Positions 8,306-16,122 of a stretch of DNA of 41,618 nt are shown here, one piece after another. Numbering within the stretch: the first letter of the stretch is position 1; each line of letters starts with the position of its first letter. The notes beneath the pieces are model-generated. The model saw nothing but the letters and a program-made list of their open reading frames with translations, searched no databases and was not told the DNA's origin. This DNA comes from Clostridium sp. Cult3 (lineage in GTDB: Bacteria > Bacillota > Clostridia > Tissierellales > Tepidimicrobiaceae): NCBI RefSeq assembly GCF_021655115.1, contig NZ_PPXY01000044.1:1-41618 (forward strand). Reading direction: 5' to 3'. The position numbers and the translations under genes were made by a program.

Positions 8306-9679
8306 TTATATAGTAGTTTCCATATCCACTACTTTTTGTTGCCAAGTATCCCTTCTATAGATTAAATATCCATATATACATACTATTAAATTACTAATAC
8401 TCATGGAAATCCATATCCCGGTAGGTCCAATATTGGTAAAATGTTTAAATATAAGGATCATAGGAAGTCTCACAAACCAAAGCCTTCCTATCTCCATGGA
8501 CATGGAATATTTAGTATGGCCTGAACCCTGAAATAGACCTTGAAGTACACTAAATATACCCATTAACGGGGTAAATAGAGCACTATATCTTAAGTATTCA
8601 ATTCCCTGATTTATAACCTCCATATCGTCCTTGGAACGCATGAAAAAATTGATAATCCCCTTATCTTTCCACAACATAAGCATACAACCAATGGTTCCCA
8701 AAGTAACCGTAAAGATTAAAGCTTTTCTAAAGGCTTCCTTTACCCTATCCATCTGATTGGCTCCTATGTTTTGCCCTACTATGGATGTTAAGGCTGCTCC
8801 GATACCAGAAGCTGGTTGCATTACCAAGGAGGTTATCCTATTTACCATTCCATAGGCCGCCATAGTAGATGTACCATAAGAGGCTATGAAACCATTAAGT
8901 ACCATAAAGCCTAAGGCCGATCCTGATTGGCCAACAGATGATGGTAATGCTACATTAATGATTTTACTAATCCTGTCTTTGTTAAATTTAAAGCTTTTAA
9001 AATTTGGCCTTATCAAAGTTTCGGAGCGGAATAACACCAATATTCCTGCCACAGCTAGCACAATCCTTGATAATAAGGTAGCAACAGCAGCCCCTGCTAT
9101 ACCCATATCCAATGTAAATATAAATATAGGATCCAGTACTACATTGAGCAATGCACTGATCCCACTTAATATGGTAGGAGTCAATGTATTTCCTTGGGCA
9201 GTCATAATAGAATTAAAATTGAAAAATAAAAACATAAAGGGCATATCCAAGAAAGTTATCCTTAAATATATGTTGCTATATTTAGCCAAGTCTCCTGTTG
9301 CTCCCATAAGCTTTATTACAAATGGACTTACTATGTATCCTACAATTGCAAATACAATGGAGGTTATCATGGATATGACTATTATCTGTTCGGCATACTC
9401 ATTTGCCTCCTTATATTTATCTCCCCCTAATAGTTGGGATAATATAGAGGTACCTGCGATGGATAGACCAAAACCTATGGAAATAAACAAAAAATTTACC
9501 GGCCAAACAAAAGATGTAGCAGCAAATTGTACCGAGCCCAATTTACTTACCCAAATTCCATCTGCCAGATTATATAGAGTTTGAATTAAATTGTTAATCA
9601 TGATGGGTATAGACAGCAAAATCAATGTACTATACATATTCCCATTAAGAATCATATCTTTTTTGTTTCGTCTTTTCAT
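8306..9679 (-). CDS. MATE family multidrug/sodium antiporter (paralogue 2)
   Basis: A 457-residue, 12-helix MATE exporter. It aligns without gaps over long stretches with the protein at 4144-5514: both share IQTLYNLAD, WVSKLGSVQFAATSFVWPV, TGDLAKYSNIYLR, DPIFIFTLDMG and SIVGQNIGANQ. The start has AAGGTGATTAA before ATG. The two genes are separated by the cvfB-SPFH cluster, so they are either a duplication with insertion between copies or an older pair. It has its own promoter and terminator. Substrate unknown. Confidence 0.93.
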   Translation of the reverse strand: MKRRNKKDMILNGNMYSTLILLSIPIMINNLIQTLYNLADGIWVSKLGSVQFAATSFVWPVNFLFISIGFGLSIAGTSILSQLLGGDKYKEANEYAEQIIVISMITSIVFAIVGYIVSPFVIKLMGATGDLAKYSNIYLRITFLDMPFMFLFFNFNSIMTAQGNTLTPTILSGISALLNVVLDPIFIFTLDMGIAGAAVATLLSRIVLAVAGILVLFRSETLIRPNFKSFKFNKDRISKIINVALPSSVGQSGSALGFMVLNGFIASYGTSTMAAYGMVNRITSLVMQPASGIGAALTSIVGQNIGANQMDRVKEAFRKALIFTVTLGTIGCMLMLWKDKGIINFFMRSKDDMEVINQGIEYLRYSALFTPLMGIFSVLQGLFQGSGHTKYSMSMEIGRLWFVRLPMILIFKHFTNIGPTGIWISMSISNLIVCIYGYLIYRRDTWQQKVVDMETTI

Positions 9680-9717
9680 TTAATCACCTTCACTTATTAT
9701 TTAGAGTCTCTAAGCAT

Positions 9718-9745
9718 ATTATATCATCAATTTTAATAATTGGAA
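9718..9745 (-). promoter_or_regulatory. Promoter of MATE paralogue 2
   Basis: Minus-strand TATAAT (9723-9718), 16 bases after a weak -35, TTCCAA (9745-9740). The surrounding ATTGATGATATAATAT is identical to that of paralogue 1. Confidence 0.55.
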
Positions 9746-9782
9746 TAGAAAAAGGAAATATAAAACTGCCCAAAAATAGGCA

Positions 9783-9827
9783 AATAACTATCTTTTTCGG
9801 TGCCTGGCACCAAAAAAGATAGTTATT
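9783..9827. repeat. 45-nt palindromic element, copy 1
   Basis: A near-perfect inverted repeat centred on 9805: 22-base arms with a single mismatch (9798/9812), beginning AATAACTATC and ending GATAGTTATT, with core GGTGCCTGGCACC (9799-9811). A second element of the same length, core and outer arms lies at 24377-24421. It follows the nqrF stop by about ten bases and could end that transcript, although no U-tract follows. The shape is like that of short palindromic repeats mobilised by Y1 (REP-associated) transposases; no such transposase is in the window. Confidence 0.85.
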
Positions 9828-9837
9828 GTATTTATAT

Positions 9838-10938
9838 TTAAAATTTGTCGTAGTATATTTGCTCTTCTAATATGCCCTTTTCTCTTAATACTCCTACTAC
9901 TGAATCTATCATCCCTGGGCTTCCACATAGATAGGCTTCTTTGTCTTCAGGGGCTTTAATATGTTTGTCTAACACTACATTTACCCTTCCCCGTTCTCCG
10001 GTCCAATTGTGCTCATCTAATGCTCTAGATAGAGTAGGTATAAATTCAAAATCGTATAGGTTTTTTTCGAAATCTTCCATTACATCTAGTAGGAATAGAT
10101 CCTCTGGTGTTCTGGCCCCAAAATAAAACTTGGCCTTTCTATTTATATCATTATCCCTCATGTGATACAGTATGGATAGGATAGGAGCCATACCAGTTCC
10201 TACGGCTACCAATATCATATCGTTATCATATTCATCTCGGTAATAAAAATCTCCGTAAGGACCATTGATCTCCACTGTATCCCCTTCCTTAAGGAATTTA
10301 TGAACATAGGTAGTGCATATTCCTCCAGGTACATAGCCGATTATCAGATCTATATAGTCTTTGTGTGAAGGTGGAGATGCTATGGAGTAAGCTCTATATA
10401 CTTCTTCATCATTGCCTTCATATATAGGAGCTTTAAGTTGAATATACTGACCTGGTTTAAAGTTCATCTCTTCTCCTTCTTTAAACCTCAATCGCAATTT
10501 CTTTATAGTAGGAGTCATATCCTCAATGGATTCTACTGTGGCTTCATATTGCCTTACATTAAATAAATCCTCGGGAATTTCTATCCTTATGTCCTCCTTT
10601 ACCTTGCACTGGCAAGAAAGTCTTATATTTTCTTCTAGTTCTTCCTCTGTAAGCCAAGGCAATTCCGTAGGAAGCACTGGTCCTCCCCCATCTAGCACCT
10701 TAACCTTACAGTATCCACAAGTTCCCTTACCTCCACAGGCGGAAGGGATAAATATCTCTTGGCTTATTAAAGTAGCCAGTAGGGAGTCCCCCCCTTCTAC
10801 TATATATTCCTTATCATCATTTATGGTCAATTTCATCTCACCATAATTACCTATGGTCCGATCGGCCAAGGTGAGAAGGAAGGCTAATATACCACTAAAG
10901 GCTGTTACTACCGCTGTTGTTATAATTATACTTTCCAT
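9838..10938 (-). CDS. nqrF: NqrF-type NADH:acceptor oxidoreductase (2Fe-2S, FAD)
   Basis: The electron-input subunit of Na+-NQR: it takes hydride from NADH onto FAD and passes electrons through a 2Fe-2S cluster. An N-terminal membrane anchor (about 5-25) is followed by a plant-type ferredoxin domain with cluster cysteines C68, C74, C77 and C109 (CGGKGTCGYC...LSC). An FAD/NADH reductase module follows: RAYSIASPP at 182-190 for FAD, GTGMAP at 247-252 for NADH, and CGSPGMID near the end. The 366 residues are somewhat shorter than in Vibrio (about 408). It is the last gene of a five-gene operon with the NQR order, in which no nqrA precedes and no rnfB or rnfC is present. Start: ATG 10938, eight bases after GGAGGG. 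Confidence 0.93.
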   Translation of the reverse strand: MESIIITTAVVTAFSGILAFLLTLADRTIGNYGEMKLTINDDKEYIVEGGDSLLATLISQEIFIPSACGGKGTCGYCKVKVLDGGGPVLPTELPWLTEEELEENIRLSCQCKVKEDIRIEIPEDLFNVRQYEATVESIEDMTPTIKKLRLRFKEGEEMNFKPGQYIQLKAPIYEGNDEEVYRAYSIASPPSHKDYIDLIIGYVPGGICTTYVHKFLKEGDTVEINGPYGDFYYRDEYDNDMILVAVGTGMAPILSILYHMRDNDINRKAKFYFGARTPEDLFLLDVMEDFEKNLYDFEFIPTLSRALDEHNWTGERGRVNVVLDKHIKAPEDKEAYLCGSPGMIDSVVGVLREKGILEEQIYYDKF

Positions 10939-10950
10939 ATATTATCCCTC

Positions 10951-11541
10951 CTATTGAATCTGTACTATGCCAGAAAAGCCTATGAAAGCCAAAGCCATCA
11001 AGCCAGTTATGATCAAAGTTATCCCTGGTCCTTGTAATCCTTTGGGGATACTGTCTTCCCTTAACCTCTGCCTAATACCAGCCATAGCCACTATGGCCAA
11101 GGTCCATCCAATTCCTGAACCTATCCCAAATCCAAGGGATTGAAGGAAAGTATATTCTCTAATCACCATAAATAGGGATACTCCTAATATAGCACAATTT
11201 ACCGTAATTAAAGGCAAAAATATACCTAGAGCATAGTATAAATTGGGAAAATATCTTTCTACTATCATCTCTAGTAGTTGGACAAAGGCTGCAATGCTCA
11301 CTATAAACACTATAAATCGTAAATATTCTAGCCCTAAGGGAACTAAAATATGATGAAATATTAAATAATTTAGTATTGTTGTAAAGGTCAATACAAAAGT
11401 AACTGCCTGCCCTAAACCTAAGGATGTTGGTATTTCCTTTGATACTGCAATAAAAGAACACATCCCTAAAAAATTGCTAAGGATCATATTATTTGTAAAA
11501 ATAGCTGCAAAAAATATGACAAAAGGATTAATCTCTATCAT
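10951..11541 (-). CDS. rnfA: NqrE/RnfA integral membrane subunit
   Basis: A six-helix membrane protein (196 residues) that with its sister NqrD/RnfE holds an iron centre in the middle of the membrane. The conserved cysteines are C28 (NNMILSNFLGMCSF) and C116 (PLITVNCAILGVS). The family ending GPGITLIITGLMALAFIGFSG is intact. RnfA and NqrE are homologues that cannot be told apart with confidence here; the neighbouring NqrF favours the NQR name. It begins one base before the stop of rnfE ends and is followed after 12 bases by nqrF, so the genes are translated as one operon. Confidence 0.93.
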   Translation of the reverse strand: MIEINPFVIFFAAIFTNNMILSNFLGMCSFIAVSKEIPTSLGLGQAVTFVLTFTTILNYLIFHHILVPLGLEYLRFIVFIVSIAAFVQLLEMIVERYFPNLYYALGIFLPLITVNCAILGVSLFMVIREYTFLQSLGFGIGSGIGWTLAIVAMAGIRQRLREDSIPKGLQGPGITLIITGLMALAFIGFSGIVQIQ

Positions 11542-12156
11542 TTATATAGTCCCCCCTTCTTTCTCCTCTTCTGGAGATAGGCTTCTAGCTACCCATATGA
11601 TAACTGCCAATATAAAGAAAGCCCCTGGTGGCATTATCATTATAGTCCAATTAGTCCAACTATCTCCTAATACCTGATATCCAAAAATAGTTCCAAAACC
11701 TAATAGTTCCCTAAAGAAGGCTACTAAGAGTAGAACAAATGTATATCCTGCTCCTGATGCTAAGCCATCTAAAAAGGATGGCAATGGAGGATTATTTTGG
11801 GCAAAGGCCTCACATCGACCCATTATTATACAGTTAGTGATTATTAACCCTACATAGGGTCCTAAGGCTTTGCTCATTTCAGGATAATAAGCCTTGAGAA
11901 ATATATCCAATATGATTACATATACTGATATAATAAGTACCTGAACCATCATCCTTATATGCTTTGGAGTAAATTTTCGTATCAAGGATACTGTAAGTTC
12001 AGAAAAAGCTGTAACAAACATCAAACCCAATCCCATTATCAAGGAGTTCATCATCAAATTGGTAACCGCTAATGCAGAACATATACCTATAACCTGCCTA
12101 AATATAGGGTTGTCATCCCAAAGGCCATCTTTGATGATCTTCTTTGGATTTGCCAT
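11542..12156 (-). CDS. rnfE: NqrD/RnfE integral membrane subunit
   Basis: Paired with NqrE/RnfA, this six-helix protein of 204 residues completes the intramembrane iron site. It opens with NPIFRQVIGICSALAVTN, giving C26, and the second conserved cysteine is C109 in LIITNCIIMGRCEAFA; C115 is the additional cysteine often seen there. Length and end (IIWVARSLSPEEE) are normal. It starts directly after the rnfG stop, with AGGGGGAGAG as ribosome binding site. Confidence 0.93.
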   Translation of the reverse strand: MANPKKIIKDGLWDDNPIFRQVIGICSALAVTNLMMNSLIMGLGLMFVTAFSELTVSLIRKFTPKHIRMMVQVLIISVYVIILDIFLKAYYPEMSKALGPYVGLIITNCIIMGRCEAFAQNNPPLPSFLDGLASGAGYTFVLLLVAFFRELLGFGTIFGYQVLGDSWTNWTIMIMPPGAFFILAVIIWVARSLSPEEEKEGGTI

Positions 12157-12762
12157 CTATCTCTCCCCCTTTTTTAACTTTATGAAATTGTCTATATCTT
12201 CGTTAAGAAATCTACTTACCGATTTAGATGTTAGGGTAGCACCAGCTATGGCATCTATATTTCCATCAGGGGCAGGTCTATACACTACATATTCCCCATC
12301 CTTTGCATCGGTTAAATCTAACCCTCTAAACTGCTGTTTGAAAGGCTCTTCAGAAATTCTTCCTCCTAATCCTGGAGTTTCGCTATGGGAGACAAAGTCT
12401 AGCCCTAAAAGCTTATTATAATCAGAAGATATGGCAGCATAGCCATCTACAGTTCCCCAAAGGCCCGTACCCCCTATGGGAAAGGCATAGCCTGTTATTT
12501 CTCCACCTTCCCGAACTACATATATAGTTTGTCCCTCAAATTCTTCCTCTTGGATATACTGATTAAAGATATCTTCAATAACTTTTGGATCATCAGAAGG
12601 AGAATCTATATCGAAAACATACAGTATAGTTCTTCTCAAATCAGTTTCTTGATTATAAGCTATTACATCAGTAGTCTTGTAGTTTAAAAAAGCTAATATA
12701 AATGTAAAAAAAGCTGTAATTATTACCATAAAAATAATGGGAAAGCTAAAGGATTTTTTCAT
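12157..12762 (-). CDS. rnfG: NqrC/RnfG subunit with covalent FMN
   Basis: A single N-terminal membrane helix (about 5-26) anchors an extracytoplasmic FMN-binding domain. The flavinylation motif is IAGATLTS at 172-179, so T176 should carry FMN by phosphoester bond; the residue before GAT is Ala-Gly rather than the common Ser-Gly, a modest deviation. Other conserved parts are GGTGLWGTVDGYAAI (98-112) and HSETPGLGGRI (126-136). The gene overlaps rnfD by four bases (ATGA). Flavinylation would need ApbE, which is not in the window. Confidence 0.93.
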   Translation of the reverse strand: MKKSFSFPIIFMVIITAFFTFILAFLNYKTTDVIAYNQETDLRRTILYVFDIDSPSDDPKVIEDIFNQYIQEEEFEGQTIYVVREGGEITGYAFPIGGTGLWGTVDGYAAISSDYNKLLGLDFVSHSETPGLGGRISEEPFKQQFRGLDLTDAKDGEYVVYRPAPDGNIDAIAGATLTSKSVSRFLNEDIDNFIKLKKGER

Positions 12763-13736
12763 GCTACTACCCCTCCTTTATCCTTCGATTCCTTCTTAGA
12801 TTTTTTCACATACCTTACCCCTTCATCTATTATTGGAGCAAAGGTATTTCCAATGAGTATAGCAAACATCATACCGCCTGCAAAGAGAGCGTAGCCTCTA
12901 ATTATGACTGTAACCACCCCTATGAGTATGCCATATATCCATTTTCCCTCTTTAGTCTTAGGTGAGGATATGGGATCAGTAGCCATAAATACCATTCCAA
13001 AGAGGAAACCACCAGATAGAATACCAAATAGCGGATTGGGGATTTGAATATTTCCCGCTAAATACAGTATGCTACTTAATCCAGTAAAACCTATCAACAC
13101 CCCAGCCATGGTCTGCCAAGCTGCTACTTTTTTGTAGATTAAATATATGGCAGCAAGTATTATCAATATAGCGCTAGTTTCCCCTAAAGAGCCTGGTACA
13201 TTTCCTATTATCAGCTTCCATAGAGATTCCATCTGGCCTGTATCACGGAACATAAGCATTGGTGTAGCTTGAGATATGGTGTCTATACCTTCCGTAATAT
13301 ATGTAGCAAATCCTCCTGGAAAACCTGTTGCTACTTTAGACCACTGGATGGTTAATGGCTCAGGAAAGGATACGTATACAAAAGCTCTAGCAACTAATGC
13401 TGGATTAAATACATTTTTCCCAAAGCCACCAAATACTGCCTTCCCAAACAGTACTCCAAATACGATTCCAACAGCTGCTACCCACAATGGTGTCCTAGCT
13501 GGCAAGGTTAATACATACAGTATGCAGGTAACAAATATAGCTTCAGAAACCTTTCTACCATATCGTTTTTCAAATAAATATTCGGTTCCTACTCCAAATA
13601 AGCTTACCCACAGAAGCAATACAAAGGAACGCCAGCCAAAAAAATAGATAGAGGCTAGAATCAAAGGAATTAAAGCAATGATTACTGTCCTCATCATCTT
13701 TTGAGGCATAAAATATTTCTTCATAAAATTAGACAA
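12759..13736 (-). CDS. rnfD: NqrB/RnfD integral membrane subunit with covalent FMN
   Basis: The large membrane subunit (about ten helices) that forms the ion path. It has the signature FGKNVFNPALVARAF (121-135 of the longest frame) and a probable FMN-threonine in ISQATPML (T174 of that frame), matching SGATPL of NqrB. I place the start at TTG 13736, six bases after an excellent GGAGGTGG (13750-13743). The frame is open up to an ATG at 13784, but that codon has no ribosome binding site and the added residues (MKLLNILQNLLWRWFN) are unlike the family. From TTG the protein is 325 residues. It is the first gene of the operon; no nqrA or rnfC lies upstream, where a divergent rpsD begins. Confidence 0.9.
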   Translation of the reverse strand: MSNFMKKYFMPQKMMRTVIIALIPLILASIYFFGWRSFVLLLWVSLFGVGTEYLFEKRYGRKVSEAIFVTCILYVLTLPARTPLWVAAVGIVFGVLFGKAVFGGFGKNVFNPALVARAFVYVSFPEPLTIQWSKVATGFPGGFATYITEGIDTISQATPMLMFRDTGQMESLWKLIIGNVPGSLGETSAILIILAAIYLIYKKVAAWQTMAGVLIGFTGLSSILYLAGNIQIPNPLFGILSGGFLFGMVFMATDPISSPKTKEGKWIYGILIGVVTVIIRGYALFAGGMMFAILIGNTFAPIIDEGVRYVKKSKKESKDKGGVVA

Positions 13737-13742
13737 ATTAAA

Positions 13743-13750
13743 CCACCTCC
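13743..13750 (-). promoter_or_regulatory. Ribosome binding site that sets the rnfD TTG start
   Basis: Minus-strand GGAGGTGG is six bases upstream of TTG at 13736-13734. No comparable site precedes the ATG at 13784. Confidence 0.75.
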
Positions 13751-13871
13751 ACAGTAGATTTTGCAAAATATTCAGAAGCTTCATCTATATTCATATATTC
13801 CCTTTTTATTGAAAAAAAAACAGATATAATGGATTTTATACCGCCTGTAGGTATATAAATGTTTTTATAAA

Positions 13872-13886
13872 TGATAATAATTCTCA
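13872..13886. promoter_or_regulatory. Fur-family operator-like box between rpsD and the NQR operon
   Basis: TGATAATAATTCTCA matches the 7-1-7 Fur consensus TGATAATNATTATCA at 13 of 14 specified positions. It touches the -35 of the rpsD promoter (13887) on one side and lies about 140 bases upstream of rnfD on the other. Fur, Zur and PerR boxes are alike, so the metal cannot be told from this site alone. Confidence 0.55.
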
Positions 13887-13915
13887 TTTACAATTGCTGT
13901 ATTTTATGCTATATT
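13887..13915 (+). promoter_or_regulatory. Sigma-A promoter of rpsD
   Basis: TTTACA (13887-13892) and TATATT (13910-13915) are 17 bases apart. The Fur-like box abuts the -35, a placement from which a repressor could block polymerase. Confidence 0.7.
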
Positions 13916-13966
13916 ATTATTGGCTTAAAATTATCGCGGCAATAAATTTAGATGGAGATGATAATT

Positions 13967-14566
13967 TTGGCAAAGATGATGAATCCTAGGTTTAAGGAGT
14001 GTAGGAGACTAGGACTAAATGTATGTGGCCACCCAAAAGCTATGGATAGAGCAAGGGTAGGCACTTCAAGAGCAGATAAAAAACTATCTAATTATGGAAT
14101 GCAATTGCTGGAAAAGCAAAGATTAAGAGCTTACTATGGTGTGATGGAAAGGCAATTCGTTGGATATGTAAGGGAAGCTAAAAAGTCCCAGGATCAGACG
14201 GGGTATGCTTTGATAAAAATACTAGAGTCTAGACTTGATAATTTAGTATATAGATTAGGCTTTGCATCTTCCATTAGACAAGCAAGACAAATGGTAGTTC
14301 ATGGCCATATTAGACTAAATGGTCAAAAAGTGGATATACCTTCCTATAGGGTAAAGGTTGGAGATGAGATATCACTAAAGAAAAGTTCTAGAGATATAGA
14401 GTTATTTAGAGACAATTTCCTATCCAGTTTTCCAAATAGATATCCATATTTGGAAAAGGATGAAAATACTTTTTCCGGCAAACTAATAAGAATTCCAGAA
14501 AGAGATGAAGTACCAATAGAAATAGATGACCAATTAGTTGTGGAATACTATTCAAGACTTGTATAA
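13967..14566 (+). CDS. rpsD: Ribosomal protein S4, stand-alone cysteine-poor form
   Basis: Primary 16S rRNA-binding protein of the small subunit. The N-terminal S4 domain lacks the four-cysteine zinc knuckle of the C+ form (only two cysteines, in [14 protein letters not shown]), and the S4 RNA-binding fold is clear at about 85-150 ([28 protein letters not shown]). I choose TTG 13967 as start, giving [18 protein letters not shown] lies nine bases ahead, while the ATG at 13952 has no ribosome binding site. The gene is not in a ribosomal operon here: it has its own promoter and terminator. It may be the only rpsD or a paralogue used under metal limitation; the adjacent Fur-family-like box makes the second idea worth testing. 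Confidence 0.92.
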   Translation: MAKMMNPRFKECRRLGLNVCGHPKAMDRARVGTSRADKKLSNYGMQLLEKQRLRAYYGVMERQFVGYVREAKKSQDQTGYALIKILESRLDNLVYRLGFASSIRQARQMVVHGHIRLNGQKVDIPSYRVKVGDEISLKKSSRDIELFRDNFLSSFPNRYPYLEKDENTFSGKLIRIPERDEVPIEIDDQLVVEYYSRLV

Positions 14567-14570
14567 TATT

Positions 14571-14607
14571 AATGGACATCAGATTTTTGCTTAGCCTGAT
14601 GTCCATT
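14571..14607. terminator. Terminator of rpsD, also facing the hydantoinase gene
   Basis: AATGGACATCAG (14571-14582) pairs with CTGATGTCCATT (14596-14607) around a 13-base loop, followed by TATTTATATTTT. It lies between convergent genes. Confidence 0.85.
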
Positions 14608-14629
14608 TATTTATATTTTCATATGTTCT

Positions 14630-16030
14630 TTATTGCTTTTCTTCGAATCTTTCATAGCAATAAGCATATGGTTTTGACATAACTTGCTTTCCTGTTCCAA
14701 GTTCGCCGACAAATTTTCCATTTTCAGCTACTAGTTTTCCTCTAAGAAATACTTTTTCTGCAATTCCTTTTTGTTCATATCCCTCGTAAGTGCAATAATC
14801 TGAACCTGAGAGACTATCTTTATTGCTAATAACACCTCTATAATCTGGATCAAATACTACTACATCTGCATCGGAGCCCACCATAATATCACCTTTTTGT
14901 GGATATATTCCACAAACTTTTGCAGGTGTTGTACAGCAAACCTCTACAAATTTTTGACGAGAGATTCTTCCTGTTTCTACTCCATATGTCCACAGCATAT
15001 ATAGACGTTCCTGTACACCTGGAGAACCTGGTGGTATTTTGCTAAAATCATCTTTTCCCTTTACTTTGCCTTCTGCAAATCCACCCATAATAGCACAATG
15101 ATCTGAACTAACGCTAGTTAGCCATCCCTTGTTAATAGCTTCCCACATATAATCAACATCTGACTGTGGCCTAAGTGGTGGATTACATACATATTTTGCC
15201 CCTTCAAAATTGGGTTTAGATAAATTTTCATCGTTTAACATCATATAATGTGTACAGGTTTCTCCATAAATAGATAAACCATTATTATAGGCATCTCTAA
15301 TAGCTTCCGCGGCTTCTTGATTAGTTACATGAACAACAAATAATGGGGCATCAGCCATTCTTGCCATATAAATAGCCCTGGAGGTTGCTTCTGCTTCAGA
15401 TAATACTGGCCTAGAATCTCCAAAATATTTTGGTTCAGTTTTTCCTTCTGCTATGAGTTTCTTTGTTAAAACATCAATAATATCAGCATTTTCAGCATGA
15501 ACCATAATAGTAACGCCAACTTCTTTACTCTTACAAAGAGCCTTAAATATCCATTCATCTGATACATAATATGGCATACCTTTGTAGGCCATAAATAGCT
15601 TAACGGAAGAAACTCCAACTGAAGGCATATTTACTAAGTCAGCAATAGATTCTTCCGATGGATCCATGATTATTCCATGAAGCACATAATCGGGAGTTGC
15701 AATACCATCAAGAGATTCTTTTTTATATTTTATTATAGAATCCTTTAGACCTACTCCTACCGGCTGAACGACAAAATCTCCAACTGTAGTTGTACCTCCT
15801 ACTAAAGCTGCATGGGAAGTTTCATACCCTAAAGAGTTAAAGGAATTATAGTGAACGTGTTCATCTACGCCTCCTGGAAATACATATTTACCGGTAGCAT
15901 CTACTATTTCATCTGCCTTATCGTCCATGCCTTTACCTATGGCTACGATCTTCTCGCCTTCTATCAAAATATCTGCTTTATATTCATTGACAGCGGAAAT
16001 TATGGTACCATTTTTTATTAACAGACTCAT
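14630..16030 (-). CDS. hydA: D-hydantoinase/dihydropyrimidinase
   Basis: A cytoplasmic binuclear zinc amidohydrolase that opens the ring of hydantoins or dihydropyrimidines to N-carbamoyl amino acids. With the start at ATG 16030 (AAGGAGG eleven bases ahead; the ATG at 16060 has none) it has 466 residues, the family norm. Metal ligands are all visible: H58 and H60 in DEHVHY, the carboxylated K144 in SSVKLFMAYKG, H178 in VHAEN, H234 in VVHVTN and D310 in SSDH. It follows an N-carbamoyl amidase gene on the same strand, so the two enzymes can run consecutive steps. Substrate could be hydantoin, N-methylhydantoin or dihydropyrimidine; sequence alone does not decide. Confidence 0.92.
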   Translation of the reverse strand: MSLLIKNGTIISAVNEYKADILIEGEKIVAIGKGMDDKADEIVDATGKYVFPGGVDEHVHYNSFNSLGYETSHAALVGGTTTVGDFVVQPVGVGLKDSIIKYKKESLDGIATPDYVLHGIIMDPSEESIADLVNMPSVGVSSVKLFMAYKGMPYYVSDEWIFKALCKSKEVGVTIMVHAENADIIDVLTKKLIAEGKTEPKYFGDSRPVLSEAEATSRAIYMARMADAPLFVVHVTNQEAAEAIRDAYNNGLSIYGETCTHYMMLNDENLSKPNFEGAKYVCNPPLRPQSDVDYMWEAINKGWLTSVSSDHCAIMGGFAEGKVKGKDDFSKIPPGSPGVQERLYMLWTYGVETGRISRQKFVEVCCTTPAKVCGIYPQKGDIMVGSDADVVVFDPDYRGVISNKDSLSGSDYCTYEGYEQKGIAEKVFLRGKLVAENGKFVGELGTGKQVMSKPYAYCYERFEEKQ

Positions 16031-16052
16031 CCTGCTTACCTCCTTATATTTA

Positions 16053-16089
16053 GGGGACACCCTATTATATTTTTAAATTTGGTGTCCCC
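16053..16089. repeat. GGGGACACC palindrome between the amidase and hydantoinase genes
   Basis: GGGGACACC (16053-16061) and GGTGTCCCC (16081-16089) form a nine-base-pair stem with a 19-base AT loop; the flanks TTTAG and CTAAG extend it partly. On the minus strand it ends about 12 bases before the hydA ribosome binding site. It could be a partial terminator, a messenger-stabilising hairpin, or a palindromic repeat. Confidence 0.7.
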
Positions 16090-16122
16090 CTAAGTTTAAG
16101 CTAGATAAATATTGATTTTAGA

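Noticed and set aside
8886-9584. 232-codon open frame on the plus strand opposite the second MATE gene
   Set aside because: Antisense shadow of a clear membrane transporter; no ribosome binding site and no recognisable domain.
11159-11461. 100-codon frame overlapping rnfA in another frame on the same strand
   Set aside because: Lies fully inside the conserved rnfA frame; composition not protein-like.
9838-13736. Ordinary clostridial Rnf operon
   Set aside because: The last gene is NqrF-type with ferredoxin and FAD/NADH domains; no polyferredoxin RnfB and no RnfC are present.
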